A DNA stretch of 64,000 nt from a bacterium (GTDB taxonomy: Bacteria; Bacillota; Bacilli; Lactobacillales; Streptococcaceae): NCBI GenBank assembly GCA_905221325.1, contig CAJNCS010000002.1, positions 62,001-126,000 of the forward strand, written 5' to 3'. A program made the translations under genes and the position numbers. Below, one piece after another: positions 20,404-27,990 of this stretch (the stretch's first letter is position 1; each line of letters starts with the position of its first letter). The notes under the pieces were generated by a model that worked only from the letters and a program-made list of their open reading frames with translations, ran no database searches and was not told the origin of the DNA.

Positions 20404-20619
20404 ATGAAGAAAGATAAAGAAAATGAGGAGAGTATGCTATTGACACTTCCTTTATGGGGGCTCCTATTGTTGTTCTGTGTTTTGTTTCAAGTCTTTGTAT
20501 TTAAGGATAGACCTTTGATTCAACCTGATAGACAAGGAAGCATTGTAAAAACAGATCAAAAACAGGTCTATCTTCCAGAACTAATCCAGTCTTGGTTTGA
20601 TAAAGAAAAAACTAAATGA
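20404..20619 (+). CDS. Small single-pass membrane protein, unknown function
   Basis: 71 residues from ATG 20404, with AAAGGAG eight bases upstream; a longer in-frame reading from 20365 lacks a ribosome site. A charged N-terminus (KKDKENEES) is followed by one hydrophobic helix at about 13-33 (TLPLWGLLLLFCVLFQVFVF) and a polar C-terminal 38 residues. No family recognised. It lies 25 bases before the DUF6261-like gene and probably shares its transcript. Confidence 0.65.
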   Translation: MKKDKENEESMLLTLPLWGLLLLFCVLFQVFVFKDRPLIQPDRQGSIVKTDQKQVYLPELIQSWFDKEKTK

Positions 20620-20644
20620 TTCGTTAAATAGAAAGGCTATCATC

Positions 20645-21406
20645 ATGACAAAAACATTCACTATCCGTCCTCTAAGCTACACCAACTTTACCAACCGTGA
20701 GTTTGAAAGTCTCATGGTAGACACGGGTCAACTACTAGAAGTTTTTGCCAAGGCACATAAGGACGAGCCTATGTATAGCAAGCACCTTGCTTCCTTCAAG
20801 AGCAAGCTAGCAGACTTCCAAGCTCAACTAGCTATCGTAGAAAAGAAAGAGGCGACGAATCTGACCGAAGTCGATCGCAATCGTGACAGTGCCCTAGTCG
20901 GTCTCTTTACCCTTCATAGAGGATTTGCTAAGATTAAGGAGACTCAACTCAAAGAAGCCCATGAGACCTTGAAACCAGTCTTTGCCAAGTACAAGGACAT
21001 CACCAAGCATAGCAATGATGTGGAAACGGCAGAAATCAAGAGTCTGCTTAAAACCCTCAGCGAAGAACCCTATCACACGGCAGCGACCAGTCTAGGACTG
21101 ACGCCTATGCTGACGGCGGTAATCAGTGCGCAGGAGGAGTATGATAAGGTGGAAAGTCAGGCGCGTGCTCATAAGTCTGCCAAGGAAGTCGGCAAGACCA
21201 GACAAGTCCGTACCGAACTAACCAGCATCTACGACCTCTTTATGCGCTATACCGCAGCCAGCGCAGAAGCCTATCCTGAAAAAGAACACCTGACCAAACT
21301 CCTTAAAGACCTCAACACAATACGAGATAGTAAACGACGATTGAGTGGCTCAAGTAAGAAGGAGAAAAAAGTAAAGGTAGAAGAAGTAACAACAGTAGCT
21401 GGATAA
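20645..21406 (+). CDS. DUF6261-like helical protein, unknown function
   Basis: 253 residues from ATG 20645, preceded by AAAGG; a reading from 20597 overlaps the previous gene. The sequence is predicted to be almost all alpha-helical, soluble and rich in Lys/Glu/Leu, with no membrane segment, and ends in a basic KKEKKVKVEE tail. It resembles proteins annotated DUF6261 (from memory); no biochemical role is known to me. It is followed by a terminator and then the KAP NTPase. Confidence 0.7.
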   Translation: MTKTFTIRPLSYTNFTNREFESLMVDTGQLLEVFAKAHKDEPMYSKHLASFKSKLADFQAQLAIVEKKEATNLTEVDRNRDSALVGLFTLHRGFAKIKETQLKEAHETLKPVFAKYKDITKHSNDVETAEIKSLLKTLSEEPYHTAATSLGLTPMLTAVISAQEEYDKVESQARAHKSAKEVGKTRQVRTELTSIYDLFMRYTAASAEAYPEKEHLTKLLKDLNTIRDSKRRLSGSSKKEKKVKVEEVTTVAG

Positions 21407-21410
21407 AAAA

Positions 21411-21450
21411 TAAACGTCCTTAGATATATTATTATCTAAAGGCGTTTTTT
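21411..21450 (+). terminator. Terminator after the DUF6261-like gene
   Basis: CCTTAGATA pairs with TATCTAAAGG with a single bulge, the flanking AAACG pairs with CGTTT, and a run of T follows. Confidence 0.85.
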
Positions 21451-21460
21451 GGTGGATTCG

Positions 21461-21469
21461 TGGTATAAT
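21461..21469 (+). promoter_or_regulatory. Probable promoter of the KAP NTPase gene
   Basis: TGGTATAAT, an extended -10 with consensus TATAAT at 21464-21469, lies 51 bases before the chosen start at 21521. It overlaps the upstream in-frame GTG at 21449, which therefore cannot be a translated start. Confidence 0.6.
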
Positions 21470-21520
21470 TTTTATAAAAGTAGGCGCTATGAAATATTTT
21501 GTTTTTTAGAAAGAAATACT

Positions 21521-23365
21521 ATGGATGATAGATTTATTACATTAAAGTACATTGATACTTCAGTAGCAGCTAAAAATGTTGCTAAATTACTTGAAGAAAA
21601 TAAAACTTATTTCTTAAATGGGAACTGGGGTTCTGGGAAAACAGAATTTCTAGTTGAAGTTGGTAAGAATACTAATAAAAAATTAGTTACGATAGACTTT
21701 TGGAGATTAAGCGATAACCGCTCAACGATTGAGATTGTTTTTTCAAAATTACACCCGTTGGTATATAGCCTTTTAAGGATTTTCATAGTTTTATGTGTCG
21801 CAGTTTCTATCTTAATGACTAATGTAGTTGATTTGGGTTTAAGTTCTTTTTTTGAATCTTTTTGTGTTAAATTAATTATTGGGAGTATTGTTTTATTAGT
21901 AGCAATCTATCAATTTTTTAAAATCAAATCAGATGGTTTTTACAGTTGTTTACTAACTTCTAAATGTCTATCATTATCTCGAAAAGTATTAGTTATTGAT
22001 GATTTTGATCGAATGTCTAACAAACAACAAGAGGAGAGTTATAAAATTTTTAGCTTGCTTAATGGCAAGATTCCAATTGTTTTTGTTGGAGATATTGAGA
22101 AAGTGCATCTTAACGACAATAATTTTCTTTCTAAAATAATTGATAGAAGGATAGAGCTACCATTTGTTCTTCATCCATCAAATATTTGGCAAGATTATTT
22201 TGACTTGCTAGGAAAGAAATTTAGTACGAGATTGTCAGATGAGTTTTGGAGAAGGTTTAGCTTTGAAAATAGAAACTTGCGAGATAGAAATCATTTTAAT
22301 GACTATGTCAATCAAGAATTCTTTTCAAGGGGTAAATTAGGGCATGTTCAGGAGGAACAGCAACTTTGGATTATCTATACCTACCTTTTTTATCCTGAAT
22401 TATATAAACAATTATTAAAGGCTGAAGAAATAAAAGTCAAGGATGATGAAAAAACTAGTTTTACATGGCTGTTCAAGTTTGGACGAAGCATACAAGAAAT
22501 ACTGTCCGATATTCAGCAGTCAAATCTTAACCAATATCCACCAAGCTATAAAAAGAATAGCTCGGCCTATTTTCTTTATGAAGAATCTCTAAATCGTACA
22601 AAAGAGGAATTGGATACATTACTTGAGACAGATAGTGAGGGATTATCAAGAGAACTAAGAGAGGGGAATCATAAGACTGATTTTTATCAATATCTTTCAA
22701 GTGAATATAAATCTTTTTCTGAACATCAGAAAGCTAAACTACTACGTATTACTATACAGGAATCTCTGAAATTTTATAATAGCCCTGCAATGGACTATAT
22801 TGTTGGAGAAAAGTTAAATGAAGAAATTCCCCAATATGAGAGGAATAGTCCTTTAAGTGAGGAAATAATAGGTAGAATTGTGAATTTCTGGGAAACTATT
22901 CTGAGAAAAGAAGGTTTGGATCAATCTGAAGTCCTTTATTTTATGGAAAAACATAGAGTACTTACCTTCTATGATTTAGGGCTTCACTATTCAAACTTAG
23001 AAATTAATAATGAAAATTTCTCTAAGCTAAGACGAAAAGATTTCTTCCTCTTGACCTATCTTAGTTCAATTGAAAAATTTAATGAATTTGAAATTTGGGA
23101 TAGAAGTATCTGGGATGCCATGGAGCAGTTTGGAGGCAGAGAGTTCTTAGTATTTTGGGAAATTCAGGGAATTCTTTCAAATGGATTGGGTTATTACTGT
23201 TTTGATGTTGTTCCTAGAAACAAAAAATATTTTCTTATGATGGATGAAAATCAAGATAAAATGAAAAAGAATAGGTCTGTCATTGAAAAGATTCAGCCGC
23301 AACTTGAGGAATTAGAAGCTAAAGGATTTACATTCGAGGAGAAAATAGATAGGGAATACTGGTAG
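21521..23365 (+). CDS. KAP-family P-loop NTPase with membrane helices
   Basis: 614 residues from ATG 21521. Walker A GNWGSGKTEFL is at about 34-44 and Walker B VLVIDDFDRM at about 155-165. Between them lie two hydrophobic helices (about 78-132), the layout that defines KAP NTPases, which insert membrane segments into the P-loop domain. The rest is a long, polar, helix-rich region without recognised domain. KAP proteins include phage-exclusion factors such as PifA of plasmid F, and the gene sits just before a type I restriction system, so a defence role is a reasonable inference. The gene looks AT-richer than its neighbours, which fits horizontal transfer. Confidence 0.85.
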   Translation: MDDRFITLKYIDTSVAAKNVAKLLEENKTYFLNGNWGSGKTEFLVEVGKNTNKKLVTIDFWRLSDNRSTIEIVFSKLHPLVYSLLRIFIVLCVAVSILMTNVVDLGLSSFFESFCVKLIIGSIVLLVAIYQFFKIKSDGFYSCLLTSKCLSLSRKVLVIDDFDRMSNKQQEESYKIFSLLNGKIPIVFVGDIEKVHLNDNNFLSKIIDRRIELPFVLHPSNIWQDYFDLLGKKFSTRLSDEFWRRFSFENRNLRDRNHFNDYVNQEFFSRGKLGHVQEEQQLWIIYTYLFYPELYKQLLKAEEIKVKDDEKTSFTWLFKFGRSIQEILSDIQQSNLNQYPPSYKKNSSAYFLYEESLNRTKEELDTLLETDSEGLSRELREGNHKTDFYQYLSSEYKSFSEHQKAKLLRITIQESLKFYNSPAMDYIVGEKLNEEIPQYERNSPLSEEIIGRIVNFWETILRKEGLDQSEVLYFMEKHRVLTFYDLGLHYSNLEINNENFSKLRRKDFFLLTYLSSIEKFNEFEIWDRSIWDAMEQFGGREFLVFWEIQGILSNGLGYYCFDVVPRNKKYFLMMDENQDKMKKNRSVIEKIQPQLEELEAKGFTFEEKIDREYW

Positions 23366-23460
23366 GTAATCTATGAGTTTTAAAGGATAATTGGTTAGTA
23401 TGTTCTCCTTTTAGTAATATCCTTCATGCTTGTACCCTTTTTTCGTGTTAAATTTCGCTC

Positions 23461-23492
23461 CCACTCGTCCTCCCTAGGTCGAGTGGTTTTTC
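23461..23492 (+). terminator. Terminator between the KAP gene and hsdM
   Basis: CCACTCG pairs with CGAGTGG around a 12-base loop, followed by TTTTTC. It separates the KAP transcript from the restriction operon. Confidence 0.8.
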
Positions 23493-23500
23493 TTGAAATA

Positions 23501-23509
23501 TGATAAAAT
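23501..23509 (+). promoter_or_regulatory. Candidate hsdM promoter
   Basis: TGATAAAAT (TAAAAT at 23504-23509), 34 bases before the hsdM start, resembles the -10 elements of mvaS and rel in this window. No clear -35 is seen. Confidence 0.45.
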
Positions 23510-23543
23510 AGAAAAGATAATACATTAATTAAGGGAAATAAAA

Positions 23544-25115
23544 ATGGCAAGTAAAGAAAATGCAGAACGCAAGGAGCTGCATCGTAAAATTTGGGCGATT
23601 GCAGACGATGTGCGTGGGGCTGTAGACGGTTGGGATTTTAAGCAATATATCCTAGGAATTCTGTTCTATCGCTTTATTTCTGAACACATGGCAGACTATT
23701 TTGACCGTGCTGAGCACGAAGCTGGGGACTTAGAATTTCGTTATGCTGGCTTAAGTGACCAAGAAGCTGAGCAAGATTTCAAACCAGGTACAGTTGAAGA
23801 TAAGGGGTTCTTTATCCTTCCAAGTCAATTATTTGAAAATGTCGTCAAGAACGCCTCGCAAAATGAAAATCTAAACGAAGAATTGGCAAATATTTTCCAA
23901 GATATTGAGAAGTCAGCGATTGGCTTCAAATCAGAAGATGATATCAAAGGTTTGTTTGATAACTTGGACACACGAAGCAACATCCTTGGTGGAACTGTTC
24001 CAGAAAAAAATAAACGCCTTTCTGATATTCTTAATGGTATCAATAGTATTAACTTTGGCAATTTTGAGGAAAATGATATTGATGCTTTTGGGGACGCCTA
24101 TGAGTTCTTGATTTCCAACTATGCTAGCAATGCAGGAAAAAGTGGTGGTGAATTTTTCACTCCTCAGACAGTCTCTAGACTACTAGCTAGACTAGTCATG
24201 GTTGGTAAGAACAAAATTAACAAGGTCTATGACCCAACATGTGGTTCAGGCTCTCTCCTTCTTCAAATGAAAAAACAATACGAAGATCATATCTTGGAGG
24301 ATGGTTTCTTTGGTCAGGAAATCAATATGACCAACTACAACTTGGCTCGTATGAATATGTTCTTACACAATATCAACTACAACAACTTTGATATTAAGCG
24401 AGGAGATACCCTTTTAAATCCTCAGCATTTGGAAGAAAAGCCTTTTGATGCTATCGTTTCTAACCCTCCGTATTCTGTCAAATGGGTGGGAGATGGAGAC
24501 CCGACTCTGATAAACGATGACCGTTTTGCGCCAGCAGGGAAACTAGCACCCAAGTCAAAAGCTGACTTTGCCTTTATCATGCATAGTCTCAATCATTTGT
24601 CCAATAAAGGTCGAGCAGCTATTGTTTGTTTTCCAGGTATTTTCTATCGTGGTGGTGCTGAAAAGACCATTCGTCAGTATCTAGTAGATAACAACTTTGT
24701 TGAAGCGGTTATTGCCCTTCCAGACAATCTCTTCTTTGGAACTTCTATCGCAACTACGATCTTGGTTTTGGCGAAGAATAAACTTGAAAATAAAACACTC
24801 TTTATTGATGCAAGTAAGGAATTCAAAAAAGAAACCAATAACAACGTCTTGACAGATAGCAATATCGAGCATATTGTTGAATTGTTCACTAATTATCAAA
24901 GTGTAGACTATAAAGCAGCTCTTGTTGATAATGAAGTGATTGGCTCAGAGCAAGACTACAATCTATCTGTCTCAACCTATGTCGAACAAGAAGATACACG
25001 TGAGAAGATTGATATCGATGAGCTCAATAAAGAAATTGCTGAGACTGTTGCCAAGATTGACCACTTGCGTGCGGAGATAGATAAGATTGTAGAGGAGCTT
25101 AGCCATGACAAATGA
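23544..25115 (+). CDS. hsdM: Type I restriction-modification system, DNA methyltransferase subunit
   Basis: N6-adenine methyltransferase that forms the M2S core and modifies the host target. 523 residues: an N-terminal HsdM helical domain (about 10-150) and an N6-MTase domain with SAM motif [12 protein letters not shown] (about 229) and catalytic NPPYS (about 306). The C-terminus is a coiled-coil-like segment ([19 protein letters not shown]) that normally contacts HsdS. It begins the operon and its end overlaps the rhuM start by 11 bases. Confidence 0.96.
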   Translation: MASKENAERKELHRKIWAIADDVRGAVDGWDFKQYILGILFYRFISEHMADYFDRAEHEAGDLEFRYAGLSDQEAEQDFKPGTVEDKGFFILPSQLFENVVKNASQNENLNEELANIFQDIEKSAIGFKSEDDIKGLFDNLDTRSNILGGTVPEKNKRLSDILNGINSINFGNFEENDIDAFGDAYEFLISNYASNAGKSGGEFFTPQTVSRLLARLVMVGKNKINKVYDPTCGSGSLLLQMKKQYEDHILEDGFFGQEINMTNYNLARMNMFLHNINYNNFDIKRGDTLLNPQHLEEKPFDAIVSNPPYSVKWVGDGDPTLINDDRFAPAGKLAPKSKADFAFIMHSLNHLSNKGRAAIVCFPGIFYRGGAEKTIRQYLVDNNFVEAVIALPDNLFFGTSIATTILVLAKNKLENKTLFIDASKEFKKETNNNVLTDSNIEHIVELFTNYQSVDYKAALVDNEVIGSEQDYNLSVSTYVEQEDTREKIDIDELNKEIAETVAKIDHLRAEIDKIVEELSHDK

Positions 25116-26100
25116 TGTGATTCTCTATAGAACTGATGATGGGGAGTCCGCTATTGAACTTCACTTGGATAATGGAACGGTCTGGCTGACCCAACAAGAA
25201 CTAGCTGAGCTCTTTCAGACTTCCAAGCAAAACATTAGTAAACATATCAAGGCTATCTTTGAAGATGTTGAATTAGCGGAAGAGGCAACTGTCAACTATA
25301 AGTTGACAGTTCAAAATGAGGGTAATAGAAGTGTTCAGCGGAATGTCGCCTACTATAATCTCGATATGATTTTAGCGATTGGTTATCGTGTGCGTTCCCC
25401 TCGTGGAATCCAGTTCAGACACTATGCTTCGACAGTCTTGAAAGAGTATCTGATCAAGGGATTTGCTATGGATGATGAGCGCTTGAAAAACTTGGGTGGA
25501 GGCTCTTACTTTAAAGAACTCCTGGAAAGAATCCGAGACATTCGCTCAAGTGAAAAAGTCTTTTACCGTCAGGTTTTAGATCTTTTCGCGACATCTAGTG
25601 ACTACAATGCAAACTCACCAGAGGCAAAGAAATTCTTTGCGACGGTGCAAAACAAGATGCATTATGCCATTCACCACAATACTGCGAGTGAACTCATTTA
25701 TAACCGTGTTGATAGTGAAAAGGAGTTTATGGGCTTGACCACTTTTAAGGGAGACCTTCCTACTTTATCCGAAGCAAAAGTTGCCAAGAACTATCTGACA
25801 GAAAAGGAACTCCGTGGGCTTAATCAGCTTGTATCAGGATATCTAGACTTTGCTGAAAGACAGGCAGAGCGAGAAGAAGTCATGACCATGGCTGACTGGG
25901 TGGCTCACGTAGATCGCATTCTTCTGGCTACTGGAGAAGACTTATTGGACAATAGTGGTTCTATCTCTCGTGAACAGATGAAGCAGAAGGTAGATAAGGA
26001 ATATAAGAGCTACCAAGCCAAGACCCTCAGTCAAGTTGAAAAAGATTACCTCAAGGAAATTAAAAGCATTGAAAATCTAGCCAAGGAAGGAGGTAAGTGA
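25105..26100 (+). CDS. RhuM-family protein inside the type I R-M operon
   Basis: 331 residues. The N-terminal third has the RhuM signature: a winged-helix-like segment ([22 protein letters not shown]), [20 protein letters not shown] and [21 protein letters not shown]. Members were first named as a Salmonella pathogenicity-island protein, but function is not established. The C-terminal half is helical and charged. It overlaps hsdM by 11 bases and the hsdS start by one, so it is translated as part of the restriction operon, possibly as an accessory or regulatory subunit. Confidence 0.9.
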   Translation: MTNDVILYRTDDGESAIELHLDNGTVWLTQQELAELFQTSKQNISKHIKAIFEDVELAEEATVNYKLTVQNEGNRSVQRNVAYYNLDMILAIGYRVRSPRGIQFRHYASTVLKEYLIKGFAMDDERLKNLGGGSYFKELLERIRDIRSSEKVFYRQVLDLFATSSDYNANSPEAKKFFATVQNKMHYAIHHNTASELIYNRVDSEKEFMGLTTFKGDLPTLSEAKVAKNYLTEKELRGLNQLVSGYLDFAERQAEREEVMTMADWVAHVDRILLATGEDLLDNSGSISREQMKQKVDKEYKSYQAKTLSQVEKDYLKEIKSIENLAKEGGK

Positions 26101-27296
26101 TGAACATCCTAGAAGAAATCCAGAACTGTCCCGTTGAGTGGAAAGAGTTGGGGGATAAAAATGTAGCGAAATTATCTCGTGGCAAGGTAATGTCAAAACA
26201 GTTCTTAGAAGAAAATAAAGGAGAATATCCAGTATATTCTTCTCAAACAGCTAACAATGGGGAAATTGGAAGAATTTCAAGTTTTGAATACGATGGAGAG
26301 TATATAACTTGGACAACTGATGGGGCAAACGCAGGAACAGTTTTTTATCGCAAAGGAAAATTTAGTATCACCAATGTCTGTGGATTAGTAGAGATTAATA
26401 GTGACCAACTCCTTACAAAGTTTGTTTATTATTATTTAACGATTTCAACTAAGAAATATGTTTCATCTGGAATGGGAAATCCAAAACTGATGTCTAATGT
26501 TATGGGGAAAATCAAAATCCCCATTCTTCCCCTAGAAATTCAAGAAAAAATCGTGCAAATACTTGACAAATTCACTGAGTATGTTACAGAATTGACCTCA
26601 GAATTGACCTCAGAATTGACCTTACGCCAAAAGCAATATTCTTATTTTAGAGATTATCTCTTGAACTTTGATGAAGATGGTTCGGGGGGGGAGAACAATA
26701 AAGTATATCAGGTGGAGTGGAAGACGTTAAATGAGTTTCTTAAAAAAGGGAAAGGAACTAAAATTACAGCTAGTCAGATGAAATTACTTCACAAAGAAGG
26801 TGCACCAATCCGTATCTTTGCAGGAGGAAAGACTTACGCTGATGTGAACTATGGAGATATTCCCGATAAAGATATTCATATAGAAGAGGCAATTGTTGTA
26901 AAATCTCGTGGAATTATTGATTTTGAATACTGTACAGAACCATTTAGTTTTAAAAATGAATTTTGGTCATACAGTTCAGACAATGAAAATATCAACTTAA
27001 GATATATCTATCATTACTTAGTTCATAATAAAGAACATTTTCAAAACATCGCTAATAATATGCAGATGCCACAAATTTCTAGTAATGATACTGAAAAATT
27101 CAAAATCCCAGTCCCCTCCCTCGAAATTCAATCACGCATTGTTCAAGTTCTAGACAATTTCGATATGGTTTGTAATGACCTAAATATAGGACTTCCCAAG
27201 GAGATTGATCTACGCCAAAAACAGTACGAATTTTTTAGAGAAAAACTCTTGACATTCGTCGCCGAAGGCGAGTACACTGAGAGTAGAGTAGAGTAG
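26100..27296 (+). CDS. hsdS: Type I restriction-modification specificity subunit with phase-variable tracts
   Basis: Sets the DNA target of the HsdM/HsdR complex. 398 residues from ATG 26100, which overlaps the rhuM stop by one base; an in-frame GTG at 26097 is less likely. Two target-recognition domains (about 1-150 and 205-340) are each followed by a conserved helix containing LRQKQY. The first spacer helix contains the tandem tetrapeptide TSEL (12-base repeats, 26589-26624), then a G8 run (26684-26691) at the TRD1-TRD2 junction. The stop codon lies in a GAGTA pentamer array (27281-27295). Each tract can change length by slippage, giving altered spacing, a one-TRD subunit, or fusion to the next module. 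Confidence 0.93.
   Translation: MNILEEIQNCPVEWKELGDKNVAKLSRGKVMSKQFLEENKGEYPVYSSQTANNGEIGRISSFEYDGEYITWTTDGANAGTVFYRKGKFSITNVCGLVEINSDQLLTKFVYYYLTISTKKYVSSGMGNPKLMSNVMGKIKIPILPLEIQEKIVQILDKFTEYVTELTSELTSELTLRQKQYSYFRDYLLNFDEDGSGGENNKVYQVEWKTLNEFLKKGKGTKITASQMKLLHKEGAPIRIFAGGKTYADVNYGDIPDKDIHIEEAIVVKSRGIIDFEYCTEPFSFKNEFWSYSSDNENINLRYIYHYLVHNKEHFQNIANNMQMPQISSNDTEKFKIPVPSLEIQSRIVQVLDNFDMVCNDLNIGLPKEIDLRQKQYEFFREKLLTFVAEGEYTESRVE
26589..26624 (+). repeat. Three 12-base repeats in the HsdS central spacer
   Basis: Units GAATTGACCTCA at 26589 and 26601 and GAATTGACCTTA at 26613 encode the tetrapeptide run ELTS-ELTS-ELTL. In EcoR124I versus EcoR124II, two or three copies of a comparable tetrapeptide (TAEL) change the spacer length of the DNA target by one base (established knowledge), so copy number here should likewise tune specificity. 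Confidence 0.9.
26684..26691 (+). repeat. G8 homopolymer in hsdS
   Basis: Eight G residues encode part of GSGGENN between the first conserved helix and TRD2. By direct reading, nine Gs bring a TAA within four codons after the tract, and seven Gs bring a TAA after about 13 codons, so either slip yields a one-TRD HsdS of roughly 200-210 residues. Confidence 0.9.
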
Positions 27297-27300
27297 AGGA
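27281..27300 (+). repeat. GAGTA pentamer array carrying the hsdS stop codon
   Basis: GAGTA occurs three times (27281, 27286, 27291), followed by GAGGA. In the present register the third copy supplies the TAG stop. With one copy fewer, frame reading gives GAG AGT AGA GTA GAG GAG TGG GAC and continues in frame into the third hsdS module, for a 609-residue product. Adding copies keeps the stop; losing two gives a different frame that soon ends. Confidence 0.88.
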
Positions 27301-27328
27301 GTGGGACAATTCCGTTCTTATCAAACTA

Positions 27329-27934
27329 TTGCAGTGGGTATTTGGACCAATTCGAGTGGAGTTAGGGCAAATTTTCAATACCAAGAATGGCTATACCCCT
27401 ACTAAAACAAATTTAGATAACTGGAGAAACGGTACCATACCGTGGTTCAGAATGGAAGATATTCGTGAAAATGGAGGGATATTATCAGATTCGATCCAAC
27501 ATATTACTGAAGGTGCAGTAAAGGGAGAACTTTTCCCTGAAAATTCTATTATTATTGCTACTTCAGCTACAATAGGATATCATGCATTAGTGACACGGAA
27601 ATTTTTAGCAAACCAAAGATTTACTTGTTTGTTAGCAAAAGAAGGAATTTCTGGATTGTTCATCCCCAATTTTTTATACTACTACTGTTTTAAACTGGAT
27701 GAATTCTGTCGTCAAAATACTTTGCAAGGAAACTTTGCTACAGTAGATATGACTAAATTTAAAAAGTTTAAGTTCATTATTCCATCTATTAAGAGGCAAA
27801 GGGAGATTGTCTCCATCCTTGACAATTTTAACACCCTAACCAACTCTATTTCAGAAGGTCTTCCTAAAGAGATAGAACAGAGACAGAAACAGTATGAATA
27901 CTGGAGAGAACAATTATTAAACTTTACTAGATAA
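27329..27934 (+). CDS. hsdS: Third HsdS module: single target-recognition domain
   Basis: 201 residues with one TRD (GQIFNTKNGYTPTKTN at its start) and one conserved helix (PSIKRQREIVSILDNF and QRQKQYEYWREQLLNF), closely resembling the second conserved region of the upstream hsdS. It lies one frame away from that gene; the frame is open back to 27287 but has no ATG, and the first NTG is TTG 27329, with no ribosome site at proper distance. It may be silent unless the GAGTA array loses one copy, be translated by re-initiation after the hsdS stop, or be a remnant. It is followed by hsdR after 56 bases. Confidence 0.65.
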   Translation: MQWVFGPIRVELGQIFNTKNGYTPTKTNLDNWRNGTIPWFRMEDIRENGGILSDSIQHITEGAVKGELFPENSIIIATSATIGYHALVTRKFLANQRFTCLLAKEGISGLFIPNFLYYYCFKLDEFCRQNTLQGNFATVDMTKFKKFKFIIPSIKRQREIVSILDNFNTLTNSISEGLPKEIEQRQKQYEYWREQLLNFTR

Positions 27935-27990
27935 ATTCTTTACTCATTTTGAGATAGAATCTCAATTAAAACAAAAAAAGGAAGCATGCT

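Noticed and set aside
21449..21520. Extension of the KAP gene
   Set aside because: It overlaps the TATAAT promoter at 21464-21469.
26589..26624. CRISPR-like array
   Set aside because: The repeats are 12 bases, contiguous and in frame inside hsdS; there are no spacers.
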